Below are positions 16,353 through 25,423 of a DNA stretch of 64,000 nt, one piece after another. Origin of the DNA: Alphaproteobacteria bacterium (GTDB lineage Bacteria > Pseudomonadota > Alphaproteobacteria > Micropepsales > Micropepsaceae). Location: positions 91,476 to 155,475 of the forward strand of contig WGNJ01000014.1 in NCBI GenBank assembly GCA_016124635.1, read 5' to 3'. The number at the start of each line of letters is the position of its first letter. Within the stretch, counting starts at the first letter, position 1. Position numbers and translations under genes: made by a program. A model generated the notes under the pieces. The model was not told where the DNA came from. It saw nothing but the letters and a program-made list of their open reading frames with translations, and searched no databases.

Positions 16353-17359
16353 ACCGGATCGCGCAGCGGCAATTTGCGGTGGTCGAGCGTGCCGAGCCCG
16401 CCGAAATCGAGCTCAGCGTCGTGCTGCCCATCTATGAGGAGGAGGAAAGCTTGCCTCAACTGCTGAGCAAGCTTTTCGACGTTCTGCACAATTTGCATTG
16501 CCCCTTCGAAGTCATCGCCGTCAACGACGGCAGCAAAGATCGTTCGATCGACGTCCTCCGGAAGGCGGCCGCCGTCCACCCAGAGCTTCGAGTCGTCGAC
16601 TTCACGCGCAACTACGGTCAGACCGCGGCGTTGATGGCGGGCTTCGACCATGCGCGCGGCGAGATCGTCATCACCCTGGACGCCGATCTTCAGAACGACC
16701 CGGAAGACATTCCGATCCTGATCGGCAAGCTTCGCGAGGGATATGATGTCGTCTCCGGCTGGCGAGCCGATCGTAAGGACGCCGCCATCAGCCGCAACTT
16801 CCTCAGCCGCGTCGCCAACCGCGTTATCTCGCGCGTTTCCGGCGTCCACTTGCGCGATTACGGTTGCACGCTCAAAGCCTATCGCCGCGACGTCGCTTCC
16901 AACCTGCGGCTCTACGGCGAGATGCACCGCCTCATTCCAATCTATGCAAGCTGGATGGGCGCGAAGGTCATTGAGGTCCCGGTGCGCCACCATGCGCGCC
17001 AATATGGCCGCTCCAAATACGGCCTCGGCCGCATCATGAAGGTCGTGCTCGATCTCGCCGTCGCGAAGTTTCTCGAGCATTTTCTGGTCAAGCCGATTTA
17101 TCTCTTCGGCGGTTTCGGACTCTTGTCGATACTTGCGGCGTTCGCCGCGATCGGTTGGGCCATCGGCCTCAAGATCGTCGATGGCACGTCCCTCATTCTG
17201 ACGCCGCTGCCGCTGCTCGCGGCCATGCTCTTCCTGATCGGTTGCATCAGCATTCTGATGGGACTGCTCGCCGAGATGGTCATGCGCACTTACTTCGAGT
17301 CGCAGAGCCGACCACCCTATCACGTTCGTCAACGCATCAATCTCGACGTAGCGGCCTGA
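16349..17359 (+). CDS. GT2 family polyprenyl-phosphate glycosyltransferase (DPM1/ArnC/GtrB-like)
   Basis: A 336-residue enzyme with an N-terminal GT-A domain and two C-terminal membrane helices. ELSVVLPIYEEEESLPQLL and FEVIAVNDGSKDRSIDVL begin the nucleotide-sugar fold. ITLDADLQNDPEDI is the DxD metal site. GRSKYGLGRIMKVVLDL is the typical segment before the helices (VKPIYLFGGFGLLSI and LLAAMLFLIGCISILMGLLAEM). Such proteins load a sugar from a nucleotide donor onto undecaprenyl (or dodecaprenyl) phosphate. ATG 16349 overlaps the GT39 stop (ATGA), which points to coupled translation. It would supply the lipid-linked donor for the GT39 enzyme. Confidence 0.9.
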   Translation: MNRIAQRQFAVVERAEPAEIELSVVLPIYEEEESLPQLLSKLFDVLHNLHCPFEVIAVNDGSKDRSIDVLRKAAAVHPELRVVDFTRNYGQTAALMAGFDHARGEIVITLDADLQNDPEDIPILIGKLREGYDVVSGWRADRKDAAISRNFLSRVANRVISRVSGVHLRDYGCTLKAYRRDVASNLRLYGEMHRLIPIYASWMGAKVIEVPVRHHARQYGRSKYGLGRIMKVVLDLAVAKFLEHFLVKPIYLFGGFGLLSILAAFAAIGWAIGLKIVDGTSLILTPLPLLAAMLFLIGCISILMGLLAEMVMRTYFESQSRPPYHVRQRINLDVAA

Positions 17360-19224
17360 TGTGCGGCATCGTCGGTTTCGTAGGTCCCGGCACGTGCGAC
17401 GACTTGGCCGCGATGATGGCCGCCGTAGAGCACCGTGGCCCCGACGGGAGCGGCACGTATTGCGACCCGGACGATCCCGTCTTTCTGGGCCATAGACGTC
17501 TTGCGATCATCGACGTCGCCGGCGGCGCGCAACCGATGTGGAACACGTCCGGCACGGTCGGCATCGTCTACAACGGCGAAATCTACAATCATCGCGAACT
17601 GCGCCAGGAACTAACACGCCGAGGCCACAAATTCTCGACCGACCATTCCGACACGGAAGTCCTGATCCACGGCTATGTCGAATGGGGCGAGCATCTGCCG
17701 GAACATCTGAACGGCATGTTCGCATTCGCGATCTACGATCGGACGCGCCGTCGCCTCTTCTTGGCGCGCGATCGCTTCGGCGAGAAGCCGCTCTACTTCG
17801 CGCGACAAGGCGGCCTCTTTGCCTTCGCGAGCGAACTCGGCGCCATCACGCGCCACAGCCGGTTCGCGGCGCGTTTGCGCCAACGAAGCCTGCAAAAGTT
17901 CCTGGCATATGGCTTTCTACCGGCTCCAAATTCCATTTTGGAAGACGCCGAAAAACTTCCAGGCGGCGCGGCCCTAACCTTCGACACCGTCTCGGGCCAG
18001 TTGAAGAGTTGGCGTTATTGGCGCTTCCGAATTGAACCCGAAAGCAGCTGGCTGGCCCGGTCTGAGGCCGACTTGGCCGAAGAGCTCCGCGGCCATCTTT
18101 TTGAAGCGGTTCGGCGGAGGTTGATCTCCGACGTGCCGCTCGGCTTCTTCTTGAGCGGCGGCATCGACTCGAGTGCGACGCTTGCCGCGGCGGCAAAATT
18201 CCTCCCGCCCGACAGTCTGAGGACGTTCACGATCGGCTTCACCGAGCCGTCTTTCGACGAATCCGAGCATGCTCGCGCGGTTGCTGAGCACATCGGATCG
18301 CGCCACAGCGTCGATTGGCTGGACTTGGACACGGCGCGCGCCATTGCCCCACACGTCCTCTCGCGTCTCGACGAGCCCCTGGCGGACGCCTCCATTTTGC
18401 CGACCTATTTGCTGAGCCGCTTCACGCGCCAACACGTGACGGTCGCGCTATCAGGTGACGGCGGCGATGAACTTTTCGCCGGCTATGATCCCTTCGCCGC
18501 CTTGACGCCCGCGCGTCTCTACCGCGCCTTCGTCCCGCGGCCGCTGCACGTATTGTTGCGCGAAGCGGCCAACAGGCTGCCTGTTTCCACGCGCAACATG
18601 AGCCTCGACTTCAAGCTCAAGCGAACGCTCACCGGCCTGAGCTACGGCCCGTCGTTATGGAATCCCGTGTGGCTGGGGCCGATCGAGCCGGATCAAGTCG
18701 CTGATTTCTTCCATGAGGCGCTGACACCTGAGGAGCTGTATTCAGAGGCGCTGGAAGTGTGGGACGCGTCGGGCACGGGCTCGCTGGTCGATCGCACGCT
18801 TGAGTTCTACACGACGTTCTATCTGCAGGACGGCATCCTGATGAAGGTCGATCGAGCCGCGATGATGTGCTCGCTTGAGTCGCGCGCCGTCTTCCTCGAC
18901 AACGACCTGGTCGAGTTCTGCCGCCGACTGCCGCACACATTCAAGATGCGCGGCGGCCAGCGCAAATATCTGCTGCGCAAAGCTGTCAAGGGTTTGCTGC
19001 CGCGCGAAATCCTGCAGCGCCCCAAGAAAGGTTTCGGCATACCGACCGCCAAGTGGCTGCGCTCGATGCCGCCGCAGCCACCGCTCGCGCCGATCGCCGG
19101 CATGCACATGGATCGCGTAAGCCGCGCCTGGTCCGACCACCGCAAAGGCGTCGCCGACAATCGTCTGCTGCTGTGGAGCTGGCTGTCGCTGCAATCGCTC
19201 GACTATGCGAAGAACGCGGCATGA
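17359..19224 (+). CDS. asnB: glutamine-hydrolysing asparagine synthetase family protein (AsnB-like)
   Basis: A 621-residue class II amidotransferase. The start ATG at 17359 puts the catalytic Cys at position 2 (MCGIVGFVG), as required after Met removal. The glutaminase domain shows EHRGPDG, GHRRLAIID and YNGEIYNHREL. The ATP-pyrophosphatase domain has the SGGIDSS loop near residue 265 and SGDGGDELFAGYD. The family makes asparagine, but paralogs inside glycan clusters amidate sugar acids or other carboxylates. It overlaps the GT2 stop (TGATG) and the GtrA start (ATGA), so it is an integral part of the glycosyl-transfer operon. A role in amidating the transferred sugar is an inference. Confidence 0.9.
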   Translation: MCGIVGFVGPGTCDDLAAMMAAVEHRGPDGSGTYCDPDDPVFLGHRRLAIIDVAGGAQPMWNTSGTVGIVYNGEIYNHRELRQELTRRGHKFSTDHSDTEVLIHGYVEWGEHLPEHLNGMFAFAIYDRTRRRLFLARDRFGEKPLYFARQGGLFAFASELGAITRHSRFAARLRQRSLQKFLAYGFLPAPNSILEDAEKLPGGAALTFDTVSGQLKSWRYWRFRIEPESSWLARSEADLAEELRGHLFEAVRRRLISDVPLGFFLSGGIDSSATLAAAAKFLPPDSLRTFTIGFTEPSFDESEHARAVAEHIGSRHSVDWLDLDTARAIAPHVLSRLDEPLADASILPTYLLSRFTRQHVTVALSGDGGDELFAGYDPFAALTPARLYRAFVPRPLHVLLREAANRLPVSTRNMSLDFKLKRTLTGLSYGPSLWNPVWLGPIEPDQVADFFHEALTPEELYSEALEVWDASGTGSLVDRTLEFYTTFYLQDGILMKVDRAAMMCSLESRAVFLDNDLVEFCRRLPHTFKMRGGQRKYLLRKAVKGLLPREILQRPKKGFGIPTAKWLRSMPPQPPLAPIAGMHMDRVSRAWSDHRKGVADNRLLLWSWLSLQSLDYAKNAA

Positions 19225-19649
19225 GCCCGTTCTTTCGCCGTTTTGAGCGCGTCATTCGCTACATTGTGGTCGGCGGTGGCGTGACACTGTTTTATACGTT
19301 GGTCACCGTTGCCCTGATCTCGGGCCACGTGATTGCAGATCCGACGGCGGCGAGTGTCGTCGCCTCGCTCATCACGCTTCCGCTCTCCTTCCTTGCGCAT
19401 CGCAGGTTCACCTATGTCGATGCTACGCGCGAGCGTGGACAGTGGGAACGCTTCGCCGTTGTCGCGGCGTCGAACTTCTTGATCAACGTCGGTCTCATGA
19501 AGGGTGTCGATACCTGGCAGTGGCCCTACTGGACGGCGCTGGCGCTCGGTTGGGTGGTCGTGCCGATCTTGAACTATACGATCAACGCAGTCTGGGTCTT
19601 CCGCATCAATAGCTTGTTGTCGATCCGCCGCTACGACGAAACGCCGTGA
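19221..19649 (+). CDS. GtrA family membrane protein
   Basis: A 142-residue protein with four membrane helices: YIVVGGGVTLFYTLVTVALI, AASVVASLITLPLSFLAHRRFTY, FAVVAASNFLINVGLM and ALGWVVVPILNYTINAVWVF. These match the GtrA family, proposed to help flip polyprenyl-phosphate sugars across the inner membrane. The N-YxxNxxWVFR ending is typical. ATG 19221 overlaps the AsnB stop (ATGA). It is the fourth and last gene of the operon and converges on the MBL gene five bases later. Confidence 0.88.
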   Translation: MSPFFRRFERVIRYIVVGGGVTLFYTLVTVALISGHVIADPTAASVVASLITLPLSFLAHRRFTYVDATRERGQWERFAVVAASNFLINVGLMKGVDTWQWPYWTALALGWVVVPILNYTINAVWVFRINSLLSIRRYDETP

Positions 19650-19654
19650 CGGCT

Positions 19655-20461
19655 TCAGGCCGATATCTGCATGCCGTCGAAGGCAGGTTCGACGCCGGCC
19701 GGAAGGCGCGATGCCAGCGTCCGGTAGTCGAGATCGATATGCAGGTTGGTCAGGATCGCGCGCCTAGGCTTCACCCGCTCGATCCACGATAGCGCGAGAT
19801 CCACATGCGCATGCGTCGGGTGCGGCTTGTAGCGCAGGGCATCGACGATCCAAGTGTCGACGCCTTTCAGTGCCTCGAACGCGGCTTCGTCGAGGCCGAC
19901 GACGTCGCTTGAATATGCGATGGGCCCGAAGCGAAAGCCAAGCGACGTCATCAGGCCGTGATCCTGATCGAACGGTACCACCTCGATCGCACCGCCTTTG
20001 CCGTCGATGACCACGGGCTTGAACGGACGCTCGATGACGTGGCCGTCGAGGATAGCCGGATACGCGGCGGAGTCGTGGCCTTTGAAGCAGTAGCCGAACC
20101 GGCTCGTTAGCGTGCGGAAGGTATTTTCCTCGGTATAGACCTGCACGCGCCGCATCATGTTCTGCGCCACCATGCGCAGGTCGTCGAGGCCGTGACATTG
20201 GTCCGCGTGGTCATGCGTGATGAACACCGCATCGAGACGGCCGACGCGCGCGTCAATGAGCTGGTCGCGCATGTCCGGCGAACAGTCGACGAGGATCTGC
20301 GTCGCGCCGCGTTCGACGAGAATGGAGCAGCGCCGGCGCCTGTTCCTCGGCTCCGTCGGATCGCAAGCACCCCACTCCCCTGCCCCGCCCTTGCCGCCGA
20401 TGCGCGGCACGCCGCCGGACGAGCCCGAGCCGAGGATCGTGACCTTGAGCCCCGACGTCAT
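19655..20461 (-). CDS. MBL fold metallo-hydrolase, PhnP-like
   Basis: A 268-residue metallo-beta-lactamase-fold hydrolase. LKVTILGSGSSGGVPRIG opens the fold. VFITHDHADQCHGLDDLR is the HxHxDH zinc motif, followed by AYSSDVVGL and later HVDLALSWIERVKPRRAILTNLHIDLDY. It resembles PhnP-type phosphodiesterases, and its substrate in this conserved block is not known. ATG 20461 overlaps the tatD stop (ATGA), so it is chosen over the long upstream frame. It is the last gene of the rlpA-to-MBL unit. Confidence 0.9.
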   Translation of the reverse strand: MTSGLKVTILGSGSSGGVPRIGGKGGAGEWGACDPTEPRNRRRRCSILVERGATQILVDCSPDMRDQLIDARVGRLDAVFITHDHADQCHGLDDLRMVAQNMMRRVQVYTEENTFRTLTSRFGYCFKGHDSAAYPAILDGHVIERPFKPVVIDGKGGAIEVVPFDQDHGLMTSLGFRFGPIAYSSDVVGLDEAAFEALKGVDTWIVDALRYKPHPTHAHVDLALSWIERVKPRRAILTNLHIDLDYRTLASRLPAGVEPAFDGMQISA

Positions 20462-21240
20462 GCAGGACGCTTCGCTTTGGTGAAGAGGCGGAAGAAGTTG
20501 TCGGTCGTCGCGTCCGCTAAGCGCGACGGCTCGACGCCCTTGAGTGCAGCTACGGCGTTTGCCGTGTGGACGACGAAGGCAGGCTCGTTGCGCTTGCCCC
20601 GATACGGCATCGGCGCCAGGTACGGCGCATCTGTTTCGACGAGCAACCGATCGAGCGGAATGTCGGTCACGATCGCGCGAAGATCGTCGGACTTCTTGAA
20701 TGTCACGATGCCCGAAATCGAAATGAAGAAGCCGAGCGACAACGCCGTCTCCGCCAGCTTGCGCGTCGAAGAGAAGCAATGGATGAGGCCGGTGAATTTG
20801 CCTCGCGTCATCTCCTCGCTCAGAATCTGGCAGAGGTCGTCGTCCGCGTCGCGCGCGTGAACGATGAGCGGCAGCTCCGTCGCGCGCGCGGCTTCGATGT
20901 GAGCTCGGAAATTGCGGATCTGGTCGTCGCGCGGGCTGTGCTCGTAATAGTAGTCGAGGCCTGCCTCGCCGATCCCGACGACTTTCGGATGCTGCGTGCG
21001 CTCGACGAGGGCGCCGGCCTCATGGAGCGGCTCCTCCCGTGCTTCGTGCGGATGCACACCGACGGAACACCATACACCGTCGAACCGCTCGGCCACCGCG
21101 CGCACGCCTTCAAAGGCGCGTAGCCTCGTCCCGATCGTAAGCATCGTGCGCACGCCAGCCGTTCGAGCGCGGTCGACAACGGCGTCGACCTCCGGCGCGA
21201 AGTCGGGAAAGTCGAGGTGACAATGACTGTCGATCAACAT
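20458..21240 (-). CDS. tatD: TatD family metal-dependent hydrolase
   Basis: A 260-residue TIM-barrel metal-dependent DNase/hydrolase of the TatD family. LIDSHCHLDFPDF carries the HxH metal ligands. VGVHPHEA, VGIGEAGLDYYYEHSPRDDQ, LPLIVHARDADDD and GLIHCFSS follow in the usual order, and VETDAPYLAPMPYRGKRNEP is the C-terminal signature. ATG 21240 starts the family motif directly. The gene is coupled to the MBL gene. In many relatives metG lies between holB and tatD. Here only 55 non-coding bases separate them. Confidence 0.93.
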   Translation of the reverse strand: MLIDSHCHLDFPDFAPEVDAVVDRARTAGVRTMLTIGTRLRAFEGVRAVAERFDGVWCSVGVHPHEAREEPLHEAGALVERTQHPKVVGIGEAGLDYYYEHSPRDDQIRNFRAHIEAARATELPLIVHARDADDDLCQILSEEMTRGKFTGLIHCFSSTRKLAETALSLGFFISISGIVTFKKSDDLRAIVTDIPLDRLLVETDAPYLAPMPYRGKRNEPAFVVHTANAVAALKGVEPSRLADATTDNFFRLFTKAKRPA

Positions 21241-21295
21241 ATTCAAACTTCAGAATCCAGATGAGAGAATAGTAGAGGAAGCGACCTGACATCCG

Positions 21296-22396
21296 TCACC
21301 TGACAAGCGCCTCCATCTCGAAGAAAGTGTTCAGAACCAGCTGCTTCTTGTCGAGATTGAGAGCGTCGGCATCGATCGCCTTTTGTTGCAGGTTCTCCCA
21401 CACGCCTACCCATCCTTCAAGCGGCGCCAAGGAGCGCAGCCGCGCGGCAAGTTGCGCTTCGCCGGGAACTTGAGTGGGGCTGCCGTAGGCGCCGCGCACC
21501 AATCGTTGCAGGACCCCGCTCAAGATCTGCACGAACAACGTTAGCCCCCGCTCGCCGGTGCCGCGTGCGACTTTGTCGGCAAGCGCGAACAGAGCTTCGC
21601 CTTGCAGCCTGGGCAGTGACGCCAAGACACCCGTAATGCCGCGATAGAGCTCAAGCCCGCCGACCTCCACCAGTTCAAGCGCGCGGCCCGGACATCCCTC
21701 AGCGAGACCTGCGAGAACTGCGGATGTATCGCGATCGAGACCGGGCGCGAGAGTTGCCAGGGCGCGGTCCATCGTTGGCGCGTCGAGCGGACGCAACGTC
21801 AGCGAGCGGCAGCGCGAGCGCGTCGTCGGCAAGAGCGCGCCGGGAACATGAGCCACAAGCAGCAACAACGCGCGCCGCGGCGGCTCTTCCAAAGTTTTCA
21901 AAAGAGCGTTTTCCGCGGCACGGTTCATATCGTCGGCGGCATCGATGATCGCGATGCGATAGCCGTCGTCCGAGGCGAAGCGCGAGAACAAGCCGTTGAG
22001 GCGCCGAACTTCTTCGATCGGCAATTCGGTGCGATGGCGCTTGCGATCCTGATCCCATGGCCGGCGAATGAGCATGACGTCGGGATGCGCCAACGCCGAA
22101 ATGCGCCGCGCCACCGGATGATCGGAAGGCACGCTGAGATCGTCCGGGCAGTTTGCCGAGCCGTGCACCAACAGCGCGCGGGCAAAACGCCACGCGAGCG
22201 TTGCTTTGCCGACGCCCTTCGGTCCGCCGAGGATCCATGCGTGCGCCAGCCGCCCGGATCGCGCCGCCGCCGCCAATGTCGCCGCCTCGCTTTCGTGACC
22301 GAACAAAGCGAACTGATCGCGCGGGTGCGGAAGATCGCCGACGCGGTCGCTCTCGGGTAACGGCTCGACGTCGAGCGTGCGTGGACGCGGCGCCAT
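21296..22396 (-). CDS. holB: DNA polymerase III subunit delta'
   Basis: A 366-residue clamp-loader subunit. The N-terminal AAA+ module shows HAWILGGPKGVGKATLAWRFARALL (P-loop) and YRIAIIDAADDMNRAAENALLKTLEEPP, followed by TTRSRCRSLTLRPL, the SRC sensor motif of clamp loaders. The C-terminal domain is alpha-helical. It starts one base after the tmk stop on the same strand. With DnaX and HolA it loads the sliding clamp. Confidence 0.92.
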   Translation of the reverse strand: MAPRPRTLDVEPLPESDRVGDLPHPRDQFALFGHESEAATLAAAARSGRLAHAWILGGPKGVGKATLAWRFARALLVHGSANCPDDLSVPSDHPVARRISALAHPDVMLIRRPWDQDRKRHRTELPIEEVRRLNGLFSRFASDDGYRIAIIDAADDMNRAAENALLKTLEEPPRRALLLLVAHVPGALLPTTRSRCRSLTLRPLDAPTMDRALATLAPGLDRDTSAVLAGLAEGCPGRALELVEVGGLELYRGITGVLASLPRLQGEALFALADKVARGTGERGLTLFVQILSGVLQRLVRGAYGSPTQVPGEAQLAARLRSLAPLEGWVGVWENLQQKAIDADALNLDKKQLVLNTFFEMEALVR

Positions 22397-22397
22397 C

Positions 22398-23024
22398 TCA
22401 GATCCCGAGCCGCGTGTGTACGGCCGTCAGGACTTCCGAATGAACCTGATCCATTGCGCGCGCGGCATCGATGACGACGCAGCGATTGGACTCGCGCCGG
22501 GCGATGTCCAGAAACGCCTCGCGCAGCTTTGCGTGGAACGCCTCGCCCTTTAGCTCGAAGCGGTTCTCGCCTTCCCGACGGTTCGCCGCGCGTTCCAGCC
22601 CCGCTTCCGCCGGCATGTCCAAGATCAACGTCAGATCGGGGCGCGCATCGCCGAGCGCCAGCCAATGCAGCTGCGCCATCGCCTCTCGCGTCAATCCGCC
22701 GACATAGCCCTGATAGGCCATCGTCGAGTCCGCGAAGCGATCGCATACGACATGCGTGCCGCTCTTGAGCGCGGGCTCGATGCACTGGCGCCAATGCTCG
22801 ACGCGCGCAGCATTGAAGAGCAGCGCTTCGGCCATCGGCGACCAGCGGTCGGGCTCACCGTTGACGAGAAGATCGCGAATGACTTCAGCGCCGGGTGCGC
22901 CGCCCGGCTCGCGCGTCAACACCACCTGCATCCCGGATTGCTCGAGATGCGAGGCGAGTAAGCGAGCTTGCGTCGACTTTCCGGTGCCTTCACCGCCTTC
23001 GAAGGTGATGAATTTTCCGGTCAT
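22398..23024 (-). CDS. tmk: thymidylate kinase
   Basis: A 208-residue dTMP kinase. The P-loop FEGGEGTGKSTQARLL is followed by LTREPGGAPGAEVIRDLL (the DR/EPGG motif) and VVCDRFADSTMAYQGYVGG. The LID region is RREGENRFE. It phosphorylates dTMP to dTDP for DNA synthesis. ATG 23024 overlaps the stop of the upstream carboxypeptidase gene (ATGA). The long upstream extension of this frame lies inside that gene and is discarded. Confidence 0.95.
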   Translation of the reverse strand: MTGKFITFEGGEGTGKSTQARLLASHLEQSGMQVVLTREPGGAPGAEVIRDLLVNGEPDRWSPMAEALLFNAARVEHWRQCIEPALKSGTHVVCDRFADSTMAYQGYVGGLTREAMAQLHWLALGDARPDLTLILDMPAEAGLERAANRREGENRFELKGEAFHAKLREAFLDIARRESNRCVVIDAARAMDQVHSEVLTAVHTRLGI

Positions 23025-24340
23025 TGCGAGTCGTTCGGCGGCGTGTCTGTCGAACTCTCGCTGGTCTCTTCCGCCGTTTGCGTTTCGGTCTTTCCCATCA
23101 CCAATGCCTGTGCCCCAACCTTCATATACGTCAAGAAACCGCCGCTCTCCACGTTGGCTCCCGCAAAGACGGGCACGTTCCTGTCGGGAGCGCCGGGCGC
23201 CGTAATCAAAAGCGTTCCGAGTTCGGTACCGCGCTCGATCGGCGGCACGAGCGGTTCCTTGTATGTCAGCGTCACCTTTAGGCCTGGCCGCGAGGCACGC
23301 CGCAACATGATATTCACCGGCTGCTTGACCGTCAGCGGGACGCTGCGCCGCGCGCCCGCCCAAACTTTTGCTTCGCCGACGACGTCACCTGGCTTCAGCA
23401 GTGCGTAGGTCTTGAACTCTCTGAAGCCGATATCGAAGAGGCGCTTCACCTCGGAGATCCGTTCGCTCTCGGATTTCAAACCGTTGACGACGACGATCAA
23501 ACGCCGACCGCCTTGCACGGCCGAGGCCGTGATGCCGTAGCCGGACTCCGACGTATGTCCGGTCTTCAAACCGTCGGCGCCCGGATACGACGTCAAAAGC
23601 AAATTGCGGTTCGGCTGTGTGATCTTATTCCAGGTGAATTCCTTCTCGCCGAAGTAGTGATAGTACTCGGGAAATTCCTTGATGATGTAACGTGCCAGCA
23701 GCGCTAGATCGTGGGCGGTTACGTTCTGACGAGGGTCCGGCAGGCCGTTCGAATTCGCGAAGGTCGAATGCTGCAGGCCGATCTGCTTGGCCTTCGCGTT
23801 CATCAGGGCGGCAAAGCCTTCTTCGCTGCCCGCAAAGTGCTCGGCGACGACGATGCAGGCATCGTTGCCGGACTGAACGATGATGCCCCGGATCAAATCT
23901 TCGACGGGGATAGAATTGCCCACGCGCACGAACATCTTCGATCCGGCGGACTTCTCTGTGATGGAATGGCGCCAGGCGTTTTCGCTGACCAGGAAGCTGT
24001 CGCTGAGCTTGAGTTCATGGTGTTTGAGCTTGTCGAACAAGATGGCGACGGTCATGAGCTTCGCCATCGAGGCGGGCTTCATCAGCTCGTCACCGTTCTT
24101 TGAGAACAGCAACGCGCCGGTGTCGAAGTCCATCAGCACGGCGTACTGCGCGTTGGTCTGCAGCGTCGTCAGCGCGTCGCCCGTGCTTGCGGTGGGCGTC
24201 GGCGCCGCTGTCGGTTGCTGCGCCGGCTGCGTGACATGATGGCGATGCGTTCGGTGATGCGTCGTGTGCCTGTGCCGCGGCGCCGCAAGTACCAGCCCTG
24301 GCACCGCAAGAAGAAACATCACGAGAAAGATCGCCCGCAT
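23021..24340 (-). CDS. D-alanyl-D-alanine carboxypeptidase (PBP5/6 type)
   Basis: A 439-residue low-molecular-mass penicillin-binding protein. A signal peptide (MRAIFLVMFLLAVPGLVLA) and a His/Thr/Pro-rich linker precede the S11 peptidase domain. The catalytic motifs are SMAKL (SxxK) near residue 112, SGN near 170 and KTGHT near 275. The C-terminal PBP5 domain follows, and a Thr/Glu/Ser-rich tail ends the protein. It trims D-Ala from peptidoglycan stem peptides in the periplasm. ATG 24340 is chosen for the signal peptide. It sits between rlpA and tmk in a conserved leftward block. Confidence 0.92.
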   Translation of the reverse strand: MRAIFLVMFLLAVPGLVLAAPRHRHTTHHRTHRHHVTQPAQQPTAAPTPTASTGDALTTLQTNAQYAVLMDFDTGALLFSKNGDELMKPASMAKLMTVAILFDKLKHHELKLSDSFLVSENAWRHSITEKSAGSKMFVRVGNSIPVEDLIRGIIVQSGNDACIVVAEHFAGSEEGFAALMNAKAKQIGLQHSTFANSNGLPDPRQNVTAHDLALLARYIIKEFPEYYHYFGEKEFTWNKITQPNRNLLLTSYPGADGLKTGHTSESGYGITASAVQGGRRLIVVVNGLKSESERISEVKRLFDIGFREFKTYALLKPGDVVGEAKVWAGARRSVPLTVKQPVNIMLRRASRPGLKVTLTYKEPLVPPIERGTELGTLLITAPGAPDRNVPVFAGANVESGGFLTYMKVGAQALVMGKTETQTAEETSESSTDTPPNDSQ

Positions 24341-24351
24341 GTTCTCAGTCC

Positions 24352-25269
24352 TCAATCGACAACGATCTGGGCGCCGTTCTCGCCTTGATCGATGACTCTG
24401 TTCAGCATCGTATCCGCCTCGTCGACGGATGCGATGGGCCCAAAGCGCACGCGATAGAGCGCTCTGCCATTCTGGGTGATCGACGACACGGAGGCGACGC
24501 CGACCGAACGGAGCCGCGCCACCAAGCGATAAGCGTTGGAGCGGGATTGGAAAGCGCCCGCCTGAACCCAAAGCTGTGTGTGCGCCGGCACCGGAACCGT
24601 CGTCACCCTACCGTCGGGCATGGTGTCGCCGGCGCTATCTGCCACCGGTGAACTCGACACGACGCGGACCGGCGCCTGAGCGGGACGCGCTGTTGCGACC
24701 GACGCGCCTGGTGGAGGCGCAAGCTCGCCCCGTGACACGCCTCCGACCGGCGCTGCGCGCACGTCGCTCGGCTCCACCGAGGTCATCTGGACGCCACCGG
24801 TTGGTGCAGAGCCGCCCACCTCCGCTCTGCCCTCGTATTGCACGCGTACGCGGGCGGTCCCTTTGTTGTAGAAGCCAAGCAGCTGAGCAGCGCGGCGCGA
24901 CAAATCGATGATCCGGCCGCGTGCATAGGGACCCCGGTCGTTGACACGCACCAAGAGCGAGCGGCCGTTCTCCAAATTCGTCACGCGCACGATCACCGGC
25001 AGCGGCAGCGTCCGATGCGCCGCGGTAAGCGTGTCCATATCGTAGAGTTCGCCGTTCGCCGTCGTCTTGCCGTGAAAGTCGGAGCCGTACCACGATGCGA
25101 TCCCGGTCTCGTCGTAGAACTGATCTTCGTGCGGGTAATACCAAACGCCGTTGATCTGATAGGGCTGTCCAACTTTGTAGGCGCCGCGCCCTCCCTGCTC
25201 GGCGCAGCTTCCGACAACGAGAGCAAACAAGGTGATCAGCAAAGCACGGCACGCGAACTCAAACCGCAT
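24352..25269 (-). CDS. rlpA: RlpA-type septal ring lytic transglycosylase lipoprotein with SPOR domain
   Basis: A 305-residue lipoprotein. The lipobox is in LFALVVGSCAEQG, with the lipidated Cys near residue 22. The double-psi beta-barrel domain shows GIASWYGSDFHGKTTANGE, LTAAHRTLPLPVIVRVTNL, VRVNDRGPY and IIDLSRRAAQLLG. These include the catalytic Glu and Asp regions of RlpA glycan-strand lyases. A variable Pro/Ala linker leads to a C-terminal SPOR domain (LWVQAGAFQSRSNAYRLVARL), which binds denuded septal glycan. It is 11 bases upstream of the carboxypeptidase gene, consistent with a shared role at division. Confidence 0.92.
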   Translation of the reverse strand: MRFEFACRALLITLFALVVGSCAEQGGRGAYKVGQPYQINGVWYYPHEDQFYDETGIASWYGSDFHGKTTANGELYDMDTLTAAHRTLPLPVIVRVTNLENGRSLLVRVNDRGPYARGRIIDLSRRAAQLLGFYNKGTARVRVQYEGRAEVGGSAPTGGVQMTSVEPSDVRAAPVGGVSRGELAPPPGASVATARPAQAPVRVVSSSPVADSAGDTMPDGRVTTVPVPAHTQLWVQAGAFQSRSNAYRLVARLRSVGVASVSSITQNGRALYRVRFGPIASVDEADTMLNRVIDQGENGAQIVVD

Positions 25270-25423
25270 CGTTCGCCAAATCCACTGCTGTGAACAAATA
25301 AGTCAATTCGGCGGATTTTGATTCCCGCCCGAGGTCGTGACCTTAAAGTGCGCGACCCAGCGCGCGGGCGCAAGCAGGCTGGTGGCCGGTGGAGGGTGGC
25401 GAACCTTGAAGTTCTGCAGAAAA

